Program-made: the position numbers and the translations under genes
Part shown: positions 1-9,903 of the stretch, one piece after another
Layout: the number at the start of each line of letters is the position of its first letter
How positions within the stretch are numbered: the stretch's first letter is position 1
Notes under the pieces: generated by a model
What the model was told of the DNA's origin: nothing
Seen by the model: the letters and a program-made list of their open reading frames with translations, nothing else
Database searches by the model: none
NCBI GenBank assembly: GCA_023443315.1
Contig: JAEZVA010000071.1
Span: 8,753-72,752 of the forward strand
Length of the DNA stretch: 64,000 nt
Source of the DNA: Bacillota bacterium
GTDB taxonomy: Bacteria > Bacillota > Clostridia > Oscillospirales > Ruminococcaceae
Direction: 5' to 3'

Positions 1-3000
1 GGGGCTTTTATGAGGCGTGTGACTATACCCACCGCCGTACGGGCGCATACAAGCGGGGCATTGTGCGCAGCTATATGGCGCACCATGTGGGCATGAGCCT
101 GCTTTCGGTAAACAATGCAGTGCACGACAACTGCATGCAGCGCCGCTTTATGTCCGACCGTGCCATGAAGGCGGCACAGGAGCTATTAGAGGAAAAGATT
201 GCGGCGGGTAGCCTAATTTTTGAAGACGTGCCCGACCGCGCAGAAGCCCCCCGTCATGGGCGAGAGACCCCGACCGAGGAGGTGTATACCGAAGTGTCGC
301 CCCAAAACACGCATGTCCAGATTCTTTCTAACGGCGAGCTTACCGCCGTGCTTAGCGATGTCGGCACACAGCATATCTCGTTTGGTAGCATCGACATCAC
401 CCGACGTACCACCGACCCGCTGCGTGCGCCCTGCGGCGTGTATTTTGTCGCCCAGATGCAAGACCAGACGGTATGCGCGACCACCGCGCCCTTTTATGAT
501 GCCAAAGCAAAGCATGTGGCAAAGCTGTTCGGTTCGGGTGTGGAGTATTACGGGATTAAAGAGCAGGTTGAGGCAGGGCTTCAGGTGTGCGTTCACAGCG
601 ACCTGCCCGTCTGCCAGTATATCGGTGTCGTAAAGAACAATTCCCCCAAAAAAGAGAAGGCACAGGTGCTTGTCTACTTTGAGCCGGCACTTGCCGCCTT
701 TCGGGATGTGGAGGCGCACCCCGCGTTCACTCGCCTGTTTTTACAGGCGGTGTACGACCGAGCGTCGAGCAGTCTAATCTTCAGCAGGCGCACCCGCCCG
801 GGCGAAAGCGATGTGAGCGTGGCGATTGGCTTTTTGGACGAAACGCCGTTTGAATACGAAACTGTCAAGCATAACCTGTTGTCGCTACCCTATGGAATTG
901 CGTCGCTGGGTGGTGCGTTTGAGCGTCCGTTTCTTGGTGGGGAGGGGGTGCCCGACGCTGTGTGCGCCATCCGCGCCCATGCCGACATTGCACCTGGTGC
1001 CCAAAAGGAGTTTGCGTTTGTCGTAGCGGTGGATGATACGCCAGAGGGCGCAGTCTCCCGCGTGGTTGCGGCCAGACGCAGGGGCGTCATCGGCTCCGCC
1101 CGCGCGGCACGCTCGCCAGTTGCCACCACAAAGCTCGAGGACTGCATTGGGCAAAGCGTTCTGCCACAGCTGTTTTACCCGCGACGCGAAACACAAGAGA
1201 GCATTGCAGCGGCACTCAAAAACGAGCTTGGCGTCCACGGGCTTTGGGGGCTTAGCATCTCGGGCGATTTCCCCATCGTGCTCATAGAGGTACACGACCC
1301 CAATGACGTGGTGCGTTGCGAGGGCTATATTAAGCTGTTGCAAAAGCTCAGGGTGTGCAACGTGTTCTTTGACCTTGTGGTGTTGTACACTAACGCACAG
1401 CAGGAGGGCGACACAATTCGGCAGGCACTCGCCGACCTTGCACACGAGTGCATGGCAGAGGATCTTTTGGGTGCCAGGGTTGGCATCCACGCGGTGAACC
1501 TAGCGGTTTGCGACAGCAAGGTACGCACCCTGCTGTATGCCGCGGCAAGCCATGTGGTGGAGCAGTCGCTGGTGCGTCATCCGCAGCCTGCGAGCGCCTA
1601 TCAGCCACTCGTTGTCACTCCGGCAGAGAAGGAGCGTTTAACCATCGTGGGGGAGGATCGCATTATCGGCGGTGCGTTTACGCGTGAACGGTTTTACGTT
1701 ACGGGTACACCCCGTGCGCCGTGGTGCCATGTGCTGTCAAACCCCGCCTTTGGCACACTGCTGTCCGATAAGGCGCTGGGCTTTAGCTGGGCGGTCAACG
1801 CCAGAGAGAACAAGCTCACGCCGTGGTTTAACGACCTTGCGCTCGACAACGTAGGCGAGATGCTCGTGCTTGATACTGGCGGCATGCGCTTTGACCTTGT
1901 AAACGGCGCGCTCGCCTCGTTCTCACCCCGCGACGCGATGTATGAGGGTAGGGTAGCCTTCGGGAGGATAAAAACAACTGCCATGGTATCCATATCCCCG
2001 CACGGATGTGCAAAGTATCTCGACGTCACCCTGCAAAACACCACCAAGGAGGTGATTGATATCGAGCTGAGTTACTATACCGAGCCAGTACTGGGCGTCA
2101 ACCGCAGCACAGCACGTCATCTCATTCCTACCCTGCACAGCGGCATGCTTACGCTGACAAACCCCTTTAACACGGCGGTGGGCGGCAGCATGGCGGTGGG
2201 CTGCGACAAGAAGGACGTATTCTACCACTGCGAGCGGGCGGCGTTTTTGTGCGGCAAGGCTACCCCCGAGCTGCCTTACCCAAACGACGATCCGTGCGCC
2301 GCGGCGATTCACCCGTACAAGCTTCCGCCGAGCGGGCGGTATTCGGTAAGGTTTATTCTGAGCTATGGCAAGGATAAGGATGCATGCGTAAAACAGGCAA
2401 GGAGCGCCACGCAGCGCAGGGAGCGCGAAAACAACATCTGGATAGACACCCCCGACCGGCTACTAAACCACCTAGTGAACACATGGTTGCCTCACCAGAC
2501 CGAGCACGCACGTATTATGGGGCGCACAGGCTACTATCAGTGCGGCGGAGCATGGGGCTTTCGCGACCAGCTTCAGGATGTGTGCGCAAGCCTTCTGCTT
2601 GACCCCAAGCCCGCACGCCGGCATATCCTACGTGCGGCAAGGGCGCAGTTTAAAGAGGGGGATGTGCTGCACTGGTGGCACAGTCTGCCCCAGCGGGGCG
2701 GTGGCATGCGAGGTGTAAGAACCCGCTACAGCGACGACCTGCTGTGGCTGCCGTACACCGTCTGCGAGTACCTTGAAAAGACAAACGACACGTCGCTGCT
2801 CGATGTGCGCATTCCGTATCTCGGCGGCGCCGCGCTGTCGTCGGGGGAGCACGAGCGGTACTTTGGCCCGTCTGTATCGGACGAAACGGGTGACATCTAT
2901 GACCACTGCTGCCGCGCCATCGACCACGCCATGCGCCTTGGCGAGCATGGCCTGCCCCTGATGGGCAGCGGTGACTGGAACGACGGCTACAATCTGGTGG

Positions 3001-3890
3001 GTGCCGACGGCAGGGGCGAAAGCGTGTGGCTTGCCCTGTTTCTTTCGGTGGTGCTCGACCGCTTTGCGCCGGTTTGTGCAGCGCGCGGGGATGAGGCGCG
3101 GGCGCAGCGCTTAAAGGATAACGCAGCGCTGTTGCGCGGCGCGGTGGATGAGCACTGCTTTGATGGCGGCTGGTACCTGCGCGCGTTTTACGACGACGGT
3201 ACAAAGATGGGCAGCGCACAAAACGACGAGTGCCGCATCGATTCGCTGCCACAGAGCTTTGCGGTATTTGCGGGCATGCCAGATAAGGAGCGGGTAAACA
3301 CCGCGCTCGAAAACGCCTGCACCCATCTGGTAGACGCAGAAAACGGAATCGTCCGCCTGTTTACGCCGTCCTTTAACAAGGGCATGCAAAACCCCGGGTA
3401 TGTCAAGGCGTATCCGCCCGGTATCCGCGAAAACGGCGGACAGTACACCCATGCTGCCATCTGGCTTGCGCAGGCGCTGCTCAAGGCGGGCATGACCGAA
3501 AAGGGCTACGAGCTTCTCAGCCTGATTAACCCAGCAAATAAGTACAAGGAGCAACGTACCGCCGAGATGTATCAGCTTGAGCCATATTACCTTGCGGCGG
3601 ATGTTTATACAAACCCCTGTGCCTATGGCAAGGGGGGGTGGAGCATCTACACGGGCGCAGCGGGCTGGTATTTCCGTACTGTGGTAGAGGATTTACTCGG
3701 TATTCGTTTACGAGGAAATACACTTGAGCTTGCGCCGCGTATCCCTGGGGCGTGGGACGGCTTTGCGATGCGCCTGACCTTTTTTGGTACCACCGTTCGC
3801 GTGCGTGTCTCTAGCGACCACGCCGACGCCCCGAGTGCGATAAGCATCCCTCTTGACGGCGGGGTGCATGACGTGAAACTAAGGCGTTAG
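1..3890 (+). CDS. Cyclic beta-1,2-glucan synthase / GH94 glycoside phosphorylase, 3' part
   Basis: The reading frame is open to the window edge (first full codon at position 3), so the N-terminus is missing. About 1295 residues are visible. The first visible residues, with MAHHVGMSL at 75-101, match the end of the glucoamylase-like segment of cyclic beta-1,2-glucan synthases. Beta-sandwich regions follow, then an (alpha/alpha)6 GH94 domain with GDWNDG at 2970-2987, which carries the family's general-acid Asp, and a PPGIRENGGQYTHAA stretch near 3415-3455. Full-length relatives (NdvB type, often above 2700 residues) join a membrane GT84 synthase, a cyclising domain and GH94. GH94 alone also occurs in beta-1,2-oligoglucan phosphorylases. 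The glucoamylase-like remnant favours the large synthase type, but the GT84 part lies outside the window and cannot be checked. Confidence 0.85.
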   Translation, partial: GFYEACDYTHRRTGAYKRGIVRSYMAHHVGMSLLSVNNAVHDNCMQRRFMSDRAMKAAQELLEEKIAAGSLIFEDVPDRAEAPRHGRETPTEEVYTEVSPQNTHVQILSNGELTAVLSDVGTQHISFGSIDITRRTTDPLRAPCGVYFVAQMQDQTVCATTAPFYDAKAKHVAKLFGSGVEYYGIKEQVEAGLQVCVHSDLPVCQYIGVVKNNSPKKEKAQVLVYFEPALAAFRDVEAHPAFTRLFLQAVYDRASSSLIFSRRTRPGESDVSVAIGFLDETPFEYETVKHNLLSLPYGIASLGGAFERPFLGGEGVPDAVCAIRAHADIAPGAQKEFAFVVAVDDTPEGAVSRVVAARRRGVIGSARAARSPVATTKLEDCIGQSVLPQLFYPRRETQESIAAALKNELGVHGLWGLSISGDFPIVLIEVHDPNDVVRCEGYIKLLQKLRVCNVFFDLVVLYTNAQQEGDTIRQALADLAHECMAEDLLGARVGIHAVNLAVCDSKVRTLLYAAASHVVEQSLVRHPQPASAYQPLVVTPAEKERLTIVGEDRIIGGAFTRERFYVTGTPRAPWCHVLSNPAFGTLLSDKALGFSWAVNARENKLTPWFNDLALDNVGEMLVLDTGGMRFDLVNGALASFSPRDAMYEGRVAFGRIKTTAMVSISPHGCAKYLDVTLQNTTKEVIDIELSYYTEPVLGVNRSTARHLIPTLHSGMLTLTNPFNTAVGGSMAVGCDKKDVFYHCERAAFLCGKATPELPYPNDDPCAAAIHPYKLPPSGRYSVRFILSYGKDKDACVKQARSATQRRERENNIWIDTPDRLLNHLVNTWLPHQTEHARIMGRTGYYQCGGAWGFRDQLQDVCASLLLDPKPARRHILRAARAQFKEGDVLHWWHSLPQRGGGMRGVRTRYSDDLLWLPYTVCEYLEKTNDTSLLDVRIPYLGGAALSSGEHERYFGPSVSDETGDIYDHCCRAIDHAMRLGEHGLPLMGSGDWNDGYNLVGADGRGESVWLALFLSVVLDRFAPVCAARGDEARAQRLKDNAALLRGAVDEHCFDGGWYLRAFYDDGTKMGSAQNDECRIDSLPQSFAVFAGMPDKERVNTALENACTHLVDAENGIVRLFTPSFNKGMQNPGYVKAYPPGIRENGGQYTHAAIWLAQALLKAGMTEKGYELLSLINPANKYKEQRTAEMYQLEPYYLAADVYTNPCAYGKGGWSIYTGAAGWYFRTVVEDLLGIRLRGNTLELAPRIPGAWDGFAMRLTFFGTTVRVRVSSDHADAPSAISIPLDGGVHDVKLRR

Positions 3891-4040
3891 CGCAACTGTA
3901 AAATCATTAAGCCATTGTTAAATTTATACGGCGGTATGGAACTGTTCGTGTTTGTGTGGTAAAATGATTAGTGAGTAAATGGAAAACCCGTTTACGTTAA
4001 TATCCAATAACCAATCGCAACTTTTTTGTTACAGGAAATC

Positions 4041-4071
4041 GGCGCAAGGTGGCACGGTGTCGCCTTGCGCC
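4041..4071 (+). other. Hairpin in the leader of the M16 peptidase pair
   Basis: GGCGCAAGG at 4041-4049 pairs with CCTTGCGCC at 4063-4071. No T-run follows, so it is not an obvious intrinsic terminator. It sits about 20 nt before the ribosome binding site of the next gene and could be a leader structure. The rest of 3891-4102 is AT-rich and shows no gene. Confidence 0.4.
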
Positions 4072-4102
4072 CAACTAAGGATAAATGGTGCGGAGGACAG
4101 AT

Positions 4103-5386
4103 ATGTCAAGCAAGCTTAACCGAGAGAAGATCGCGCACAACGTGTATTATTCCAGCGTCACCGATGCGCGCTACAAAACAAACCGGATATCGGTAAACCT
4201 GATGATGCCGCTCGAGCGCAAGACGGCGGCAGCAAACGCGCTGCTTAGTGCCATGCTGCGCAAATGCAGCAGCGAGTATAAAACCTTTACCGAGATTAAC
4301 GCAAGGCTGTGTGACCTGTATGGCGCATATCTAGATAGCGACGTACTCAAGATTGGCGACAATCAGGGTGTTAGCCTGTTTGTCACTGCCATCGACGACC
4401 GCTATGCACTAGACAAGGAGCCCGTCACCGAGCAGGCGGCGCGCCTGCTGTGCTCGTTGCTGTTTTCACCCGCCATCCAGGACGGTGCGTTTCCTGACGA
4501 GGTACTCAAGGTGGAGCAGCAGGTGCTCATTGACCAGATTGAGTCGGAGATCAACGAAAAGCGTAGCTACGCCATCATGCAGTGCTCCAAGCACATGTGT
4601 GCCGACGAGCGGTTTGCCGTGCCGCGCTACGGCTATAAAGAGGACGTGCCCGCCATCACAGGGAAGGTGCTTGCCGACGCGTACCGGAATATGATGGCAA
4701 ACGCATCGGTGGAGATATTCTTTTCCGGTTGCGGCGACCCCGCCGCGGCAAAACGGATTTTTAAAGAGGCTTTTGCGCATATTGAGCGCAGCAGCAACTT
4801 TGCCATGACCACCGATGTCCGCCACGAGGTGGAAGCGGTCAAGGAGATTACAGAGCACATGGATATTGCGCAATCAAAGCTTGTGCTCGGTTTTCGGGCT
4901 GGTACAAGCGTTGCCGACGAGCACAAAAGCCTTGTGGCGTTTTTGGCTTCTGCCGTTTACGGCGCAACGCCTACCTCGAAGCTGTTTCGCAACGTACGCG
5001 AAAAGCTCAGCCTGTGCTACTACTGTGCGGCGCGCTACGACCGCTACAAAGGCATTGTGATGGTGGATTGCGGCATAGAGGCCGCCAACATGCAGCAGGC
5101 GCGCGACGAGATACTGCATCAGCTAGACGAGATGAAGAACGTGAAGATAACCGAAGAGGAGCTAAGCAACGCCGTGCTCGCGATTAAAAACGGCTATAAG
5201 GCGGTGTTCGATTCTACCAAATCGGTCGAGACCTACTACCTAGGGCAGATTTTTGCCGGCACCGCCCGCGACCCAGAAGACGTCATCGCCCAGATGGAGC
5301 GTGTTACGGTACAGGATCTCGCACAGGCGGCCAAACACGTTCAGCTTGACACGGTGTACTTCTTAACCGGCGAGCAAAAGGCATAG
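4103..5386 (+). CDS. yfmF: M16 family peptidase-like protein, YfmF type (non-catalytic partner)
   Basis: A 427-residue protein of the pitrilysin/insulinase-like M16 fold. No HxxEH zinc motif is present at the usual N-terminal place, as in the YfmF/YmfF half of Firmicutes M16 pairs. The catalytic partner follows directly. In related genomes the pair is named for association with 5-aminopentanol modification of EF-P, but its substrate is not evident here. Start choice: ATG 4085 lies upstream of the only good ribosome binding site (GGAGG, 4092-4096), so ATG 4103 with 6 nt spacing is preferred. The two subunits probably form a heterodimeric peptidase. Confidence 0.82.
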   Translation: MSSKLNREKIAHNVYYSSVTDARYKTNRISVNLMMPLERKTAAANALLSAMLRKCSSEYKTFTEINARLCDLYGAYLDSDVLKIGDNQGVSLFVTAIDDRYALDKEPVTEQAARLLCSLLFSPAIQDGAFPDEVLKVEQQVLIDQIESEINEKRSYAIMQCSKHMCADERFAVPRYGYKEDVPAITGKVLADAYRNMMANASVEIFFSGCGDPAAAKRIFKEAFAHIERSSNFAMTTDVRHEVEAVKEITEHMDIAQSKLVLGFRAGTSVADEHKSLVAFLASAVYGATPTSKLFRNVREKLSLCYYCAARYDRYKGIVMVDCGIEAANMQQARDEILHQLDEMKNVKITEEELSNAVLAIKNGYKAVFDSTKSVETYYLGQIFAGTARDPEDVIAQMERVTVQDLAQAAKHVQLDTVYFLTGEQKA

Positions 5387-5447
5387 AAAGGCACCCGCTT
5401 TGCACAGGTCTGCGGTTTATGCAAAATCGGAAAGGCACGGTTATAAT

Positions 5448-6740
5448 ATGAAAGAGTTACAGACGATAAAAAACGAGCTGCTCGGCGAGCAGTATTACCG
5501 ATATGAGCATCCTAGCGGGCTCACCCTCCTGCTCTGTCCAATGCAGGGGTATAGCTCGGCGTATGCGCTGTTTGCAACAAAATACGGCTCGCTCGACACC
5601 TGTTTTAGGACGACACAAGAGCAGGAATATGCCGAGGTGCCCGAGGGCATTGCCCACTTTTTAGAGCATAAGATGTTTGAAGACGAGGATGGCGACGCGT
5701 TTGAGAAGTACGCCAAAACGGGCGCAAGCGCAAATGCCTTTACCTCCTTTGACCGCACCGCGTACGAGTTTTTGTCTACTGGCGAGGTGTACGAGGCGCT
5801 GGAGGTTCTGCTTACGATGGTAACCACCCCGTACTTTACCGAGCAATCGGTGCAAAAGGAGCAGGGCATCATCGGGCAGGAGATAGAGATGTACAACGAC
5901 AACGCTGGCTGGCGGGTGTTCTTTAACCTGCTTCGCGCGATGTATGTCAAAAGCCCCATCCGCATCGACATTGCCGGTACGCAGCAGACCATCGCGCAGA
6001 TCGACAAAGACCTGCTGTACCGCTGCTACCACACCTTTTATAACCTGCGCAATATGGTACTTGCCGTTTCGGGCAATTTCGAGATAGAAAAGGTGCTCGC
6101 GGTGTGCGACCGTGTGTTAAAGCAAGCCCCCGATGTGGGCATCGACCGCCTGTTTCCGGACGAGCCGGAGGAGGTGGGGCAGCAGTACATCGAACAGGAG
6201 TTTGAGGTGTCTATCCCGCTATTCCAGTTCGGTTACAAGGTTGCGCCCTATACGCAGGACGAGCAGCTGCGCCGCAGTGTGGCAAACGACATCCTGCTTG
6301 AGGCGGTTACGGGTGAATCATCCCCGCTGTACGCTAGGCTGTATGAGCAGGGGCTCATTAACGACAGCTTTGCCTACGAAAGCATGATTGAGCGCGAGTG
6401 CGTGGCAAACGTGTTCTCGGGCGAGTCAAAAGACCCCAAGCGCGTCACCGCCGAGATTGAAAAGGCGTTTGACGAGGTCTTAAAGAACGGCATTGATGCG
6501 CAGGCGTTTGAACGTGCAAAAAAATACTACTACGGACGTCTCGTGTTTGCGTACAACAACGTGGAGTCGGTTGCGTCGGCACTCGTCACCTCGTTTTTAT
6601 ACGGACGCAGCGCGTACGATATTGTCGACACCCTTGCCGCCATCGACCGCGAGGTGGTTGACGACACCGCACGCCGCAACTTTAGCAAAAAGCACACCTC
6701 GCTTTCGGTCGTAAAGCCCAAGGCGACGGCACAAAGCTAA
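5448..6740 (+). CDS. yfmH: M16 family zinc peptidase, YfmH type (catalytic partner)
   Basis: A 430-residue M16 peptidase with the inverted zinc motif HFLEH at about residues 70-74, the signature of active M16 subunits. It follows its HxxEH-less partner by 61 nt and is probably co-transcribed with it. A longer frame opens at TTG 5400 but without a ribosome binding site. ATG 5448, preceded by AAAGG, gives the N-terminus usual for the family. Its stop codon lies inside the left arm of a palindromic repeat element (6735-6833). Confidence 0.85.
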   Translation: MKELQTIKNELLGEQYYRYEHPSGLTLLLCPMQGYSSAYALFATKYGSLDTCFRTTQEQEYAEVPEGIAHFLEHKMFEDEDGDAFEKYAKTGASANAFTSFDRTAYEFLSTGEVYEALEVLLTMVTTPYFTEQSVQKEQGIIGQEIEMYNDNAGWRVFFNLLRAMYVKSPIRIDIAGTQQTIAQIDKDLLYRCYHTFYNLRNMVLAVSGNFEIEKVLAVCDRVLKQAPDVGIDRLFPDEPEEVGQQYIEQEFEVSIPLFQFGYKVAPYTQDEQLRRSVANDILLEAVTGESSPLYARLYEQGLINDSFAYESMIERECVANVFSGESKDPKRVTAEIEKAFDEVLKNGIDAQAFERAKKYYYGRLVFAYNNVESVASALVTSFLYGRSAYDIVDTLAAIDREVVDDTARRNFSKKHTSLSVVKPKATAQS

Positions 6741-6833
6741 TTAACTTATAATGTCTACGAAAAAATCTTCGCAAAAGCCATAAATGAAAGCTTTCACTTG
6801 ATTTTATTCGGACATTATTACTGTGAATTAGCT
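6735..6833 (+). repeat. Palindromic repeat element, copy 1
   Basis: The core at 6741-6816 aligns without gaps to 10347-10422 at 64 of 76 positions. It folds on itself: ATAATGTC at 6748-6755 pairs with GACATTAT at 6811-6818, AAAAATC pairs with GATTTT inside, and an outer AGCTAATT/AATTAGCT arm reaches 6735 and 6833. It is therefore an imperfect hairpin of nearly 100 nt. It overlaps the stop codon of yfmH and lies upstream of lgt. It could be a miniature mobile element, a REP-like palindrome or a structured RNA. Confidence 0.7.
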
Positions 6834-6938
6834 AGAAAAAAACTCCCCTGTCGGGGGGGTACATAGGCAAAATCGTCTCTTTGCCGCTCGGCGGCTTTGG
6901 ATATACATCCCAATACTTAACGAATGGAGACAAAGGCT

Positions 6939-8045
6939 ATGACTGAAGTACTTAACTTTCCCGGTTTGGGGCTTTCGTTTACCCTAAACCGAGTGGCATT
7001 TCAAGTTGGCCCGTTTACGGTATACTGGTATGGCATTTTGATTGCGATAGGTGTGGCACTTGCGCTGACCTACGCACTGACCCGCGCAAGAAAATCCGGC
7101 GTACACCCCGACCGCTTTATCGATGTGATTATGGGCGGTTTTGTGGGCGGTATCATCGGCGCGCGCCTGTACTACGTTGCGTTTGAGTGGAGCTACTACA
7201 AGGATAACCTCGGCGAGATCTTTAAGGTCTGGAACGGGGGTCTTGGCATCTACGGCGGGCTAATCGGCGCGCTGCTGGCAGCCTACCTGATCTGCAAATT
7301 GCGCAAGGTGAAGGTTTTGCCGGTGTTTGACCTTGCCGCCATGGGCTTTTTAATTGGTCAGAGCATCGGTCGCTGGGGCAACTTCGTCAACGTCGAGGCG
7401 TTTGGCGGCAACACCAACCTCCCGTGGGGTATGACCAGCGAGCGGATTATGTACTACCTAATCGCGAATGTGGATAAGCTGCAGGCGCAGGGCATGAACA
7501 TCGTCGTGAACGACCCCGTACACCCCACCTTTTTGTATGAATCGCTGTGGTGCGCGCTGGGCTTTGTTCTGTTGCATCTCTTCTTTAAGCGCCGCCGCTA
7601 TGACGGCGAGATCTTCCTGCTTTACACCGCATGGTACGGCTTTGGGCGTTTCTTTATCGAAGGAATGCGCACGGACAGCCTAGTTATCGGTGCGGTACGT
7701 GTTTCGCAGGTACTTGCCGCAGTGCTGATGTTTGCGGCGATTATAATTGAGATTGTGTTACGCTACCGCATTGCCTCCGAGCACGACCCCGAATACTTAA
7801 AGCCCTACGGTCAGACCGCAGAGAGCGCAGCGATGCTCGACGAGATTGACCAGCAGCTACTAAACAAGGGCAAAAAGACTTCGGACGAGCAGGCAAAAAC
7901 CGAAGGCGACGAAACTGCCGAAACGGATGAAAACACACAGCCCGACGAGGGTGAGGGCGAAGCGCCTGAGCTCGCAGACGAGCAGTCGGAAGAGCCTCAA
8001 ATAGCGGATACCTTGGAGCAGCCAGAAGAAACCGAAGAAAAGTAA
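6939..8045 (+). CDS. lgt: Prolipoprotein diacylglyceryl transferase
   Basis: Integral membrane enzyme that moves diacylglycerol from phosphatidylglycerol to the lipobox cysteine of prolipoproteins, the first step of lipoprotein maturation. Seven hydrophobic segments are visible, with family motifs [27 protein letters not shown] and [10 protein letters not shown]. The enzyme body ends near residue 280. A tail of roughly 80 residues very rich in Glu and Asp follows and is not part of the usual enzyme. ATG 6924 overlaps the ribosome binding site GGAG (6926-6929), so ATG 6939 is chosen. Several lipoprotein substrates are encoded nearby, and lspA, the next enzyme in the pathway, lies at the far end of the window. 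Confidence 0.93.
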   Translation: MTEVLNFPGLGLSFTLNRVAFQVGPFTVYWYGILIAIGVALALTYALTRARKSGVHPDRFIDVIMGGFVGGIIGARLYYVAFEWSYYKDNLGEIFKVWNGGLGIYGGLIGALLAAYLICKLRKVKVLPVFDLAAMGFLIGQSIGRWGNFVNVEAFGGNTNLPWGMTSERIMYYLIANVDKLQAQGMNIVVNDPVHPTFLYESLWCALGFVLLHLFFKRRRYDGEIFLLYTAWYGFGRFFIEGMRTDSLVIGAVRVSQVLAAVLMFAAIIIEIVLRYRIASEHDPEYLKPYGQTAESAAMLDEIDQQLLNKGKKTSDEQAKTEGDETAETDENTQPDEGEGEAPELADEQSEEPQIADTLEQPEETEEK

Positions 8046-8058
8046 TCCGATAGATAAA

Positions 8059-8094
8059 ATGCAGACCGTGTGCGCCTTTGCATACGGCCTGCAT
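8059..8094 (+). terminator. Hairpin between lgt and folD
   Basis: ATGCAG-CCGT-TGC on the left arm pairs with GCA-ACGG-CTGCAT on the right arm, with single-base mismatches, followed by TCGATTTTG. It may act as a weak terminator or processing site. The poor T-run makes full termination doubtful. Confidence 0.45.
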
Positions 8095-8127
8095 TCGATT
8101 TTGTACACAGGTGAGGAGAAGATGGGT

Positions 8128-8976
8128 ATGGAAAAACTGATTGATGGCAAGGCAATTAGCATGCTGGTAAAGGCGGAGGTTGCCGCCGAGGTGAAAGAGC
8201 TGGGGGAACAGGGCGTAGCCGTAGGGCTTGCGGTTGTTATTGTGGGCAACAACAGCGCTTCGCGTGTCTATGTCAACAACAAAAAGAAGGCGTGTGCCGA
8301 GGCCGGCATCCTCTCGCTTGAGTACGCGCTGGAGGAACAGACCACGCAGGACGAGCTGCTTAGGTTGATAGCCGAGCTCAACACGCGAGCGGATATCAAC
8401 GGTATCCTAGTTCAGCTCCCTCTGCCCGCGCATATCGATGAGAAAACGGTCATTGACGCAATCTCCCCGCTGAAGGACGTGGACGCATTCCACCCCGTGA
8501 ATGTGGGCAAGATTATGATAGGCGACTATGACTTTTTGCCCTGCACTCCTGCGGGCATTATTGAGCTTCTTGATAAGTCTGGCGTCGACCTTTCGGGTAA
8601 GGAGTGTGTCGTTATCGGGCGCAGCAACATCGTCGGCAAGCCAATGTCTATGCTGCTGCTGCACCGCAACGCGACGGTGACCGTCTGCCATTCAAAAACC
8701 CGTGACCTTGCGGCGGTAACATGCCGCGCGGATGTGCTGGTGGTTGCCATCGGTAGGGCAAGGTTTGTCACCGCCGACATGGTGAAGCCCGGCGCGGTGG
8801 TTATCGACGTAGGCATGAACCGCGACGAAAACGGCAAGCTGTGCGGCGATGTAGACTTTGATTCGGTCTGTGAGACGGCGGGCATGATTACCCCCGTGCC
8901 CGGTGGCGTTGGTCCCATGACCATCGCGACACTGCTCAAAAATACCGTGTCAGCGGCTAGGCTGCAAAACGCTTAA
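8128..8976 (+). CDS. folD: Bifunctional methylenetetrahydrofolate dehydrogenase / methenyltetrahydrofolate cyclohydrolase
   Basis: A 282-residue cytosolic enzyme interconverting 5,10-methylene-, 5,10-methenyl- and 10-formyl-tetrahydrofolate with NADP, supplying one-carbon units for purines and formyl-Met-tRNA. The conserved catalytic Lys sits in the early YVNNKKKAC segment. The NADP-binding part contains [13 protein letters not shown], and PGGVGPMT lies near the end. Length is typical. GAGGAG at 8113-8118 fits best with ATG 8128. Upstream ATGs at 8059 and 8122 are too far from, or too close to, this site. Confidence 0.93.
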   Translation: MEKLIDGKAISMLVKAEVAAEVKELGEQGVAVGLAVVIVGNNSASRVYVNNKKKACAEAGILSLEYALEEQTTQDELLRLIAELNTRADINGILVQLPLPAHIDEKTVIDAISPLKDVDAFHPVNVGKIMIGDYDFLPCTPAGIIELLDKSGVDLSGKECVVIGRSNIVGKPMSMLLLHRNATVTVCHSKTRDLAAVTCRADVLVVAIGRARFVTADMVKPGAVVIDVGMNRDENGKLCGDVDFDSVCETAGMITPVPGGVGPMTIATLLKNTVSAARLQNA

Positions 8977-9004
8977 CCAACAGCGAAAATGCGCCAATGA
9001 GCGG

Positions 9005-9033
9005 TTGACTAATTTGACAAACTGTGATAATAT
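9005..9033 (+). promoter_or_regulatory. Promoter of rplU-prp-rpmA
   Basis: TTGACT at 9005-9010, a 17-nt spacer and TAATAT at 9028-9033 form a good vegetative promoter. Predicted transcription would start near 9040, just before the paired hairpins of the L21 leader. Confidence 0.7.
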
Positions 9034-9039
9034 GTTTAA

Positions 9040-9120
9040 TGCCGCATGCTGCGGGCTTTTAAGCGGGGTTACCCCGCCTGACGGCAGCGAGTTTAATAAA
9101 AAAGGCAGGTGCCTCCATTA
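9040..9120 (+). ncRNA. L21 leader-like 5' untranslated RNA
   Basis: Two adjacent perfect hairpins follow the predicted start: CCGCA/TGCGG (9042-9054) and GCGGGG/CCCCGC (9063-9077). The position before rplU and the double-hairpin form resemble the L21 leaders of Firmicutes, thought to give autogenous control of the operon. Assignment is by position and structure, not by a covariance-model hit. Confidence 0.5.
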
Positions 9121-9432
9121 ATGTACGCAATTATTGAGACCGGCGGAAAACAGTACAAGGTTGCTCAGGGCGATGTGCTTTACATCGAGAAGCTGACTGT
9201 TTCGGCTGACGAAACAGTGACCTTTGATAAGGTTATAGCAGTATCTGACGACAACGGCGCTAAGTTTGGCAACCCCACCGTAGCAGGTGCTACCGTAACC
9301 GCAAAGGTTCTTAAAAACGGCAAAGCAAAGAAGATTACGGTGTTTACCTACAAGGCGAAAAAGGGCGAGAAGCGCAAGATGGGTCACAGACAGCCCTACA
9401 CCAAGGTGCAGATTGAGACAATCACCGCGTAA
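9121..9432 (+). CDS. rplU: 50S ribosomal protein L21
   Basis: A 103-residue protein starting [14 protein letters not shown], the classic L21 N-terminus, with the conserved [10 protein letters not shown] stretch near its end. It binds 23S rRNA in the large subunit. An upstream in-frame GTG (9109) would add MPPL, so ATG 9121 is chosen by homology, with AGGCAGGTG as ribosome binding site. First gene of rplU-prp-rpmA. Confidence 0.96.
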   Translation: MYAIIETGGKQYKVAQGDVLYIEKLTVSADETVTFDKVIAVSDDNGAKFGNPTVAGATVTAKVLKNGKAKKITVFTYKAKKGEKRKMGHRQPYTKVQIETITA

Positions 9433-9483
9433 GCTTGTTTGGCACGACGCATTTCCCCAAAAGGCTTAAGGTGGTAATTTGAT

Positions 9484-9798
9484 ATGATTACTGCAAGGTT
9501 TAAAAAAGACAGCGGCGGCTACCGCTTGTTTACGGTATCGGGGCACGCGGGCTGTGAGCAGTATGGCTTTGATGTTGCATGTGCCGCGGTTTCTTCGGCG
9601 GTACAGCTTACGGCAAACGGCATTACCGAGATTGCCGGCGTGAAGGCACAGGTTCAGGTAGACGGTGACACTATCGGGGTAACACTCCCTGAGGGTGAGC
9701 CGGACGAAAGCGTTAATGTGCTTATCGGCGCGCTTCATCTTCATCTAAACCTGCTAAGCGAGGAATACAAAAACGCGATAATCGTGATCACCGAGTAA
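9484..9798 (+). CDS. prp: Ribosomal-processing cysteine protease Prp
   Basis: A 104-residue protein of the YsxB/Prp family with GHAGCEQYGFDVACAAVS, which holds the catalytic His and Cys of this protease. Prp removes the N-terminal extension of ribosomal protein L27, an essential step in Firmicutes. Its position between L21 and L27 and the extended L27 downstream (IKISMQFF before AHKKG) agree. AAGGTGG precedes ATG 9484. Confidence 0.92.
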   Translation: MITARFKKDSGGYRLFTVSGHAGCEQYGFDVACAAVSSAVQLTANGITEIAGVKAQVQVDGDTIGVTLPEGEPDESVNVLIGALHLHLNLLSEEYKNAIIVITE

Positions 9799-9903
9799 AT
9801 AATAAATAGGTTCGGTTTTGTGCGTTTCAATCAAAAGGTTGAACTTACGGCAATAAAGCCGCACAATTACCCGATCTTCCATAGGAAAGGAATGGTCAAC
9901 GTT

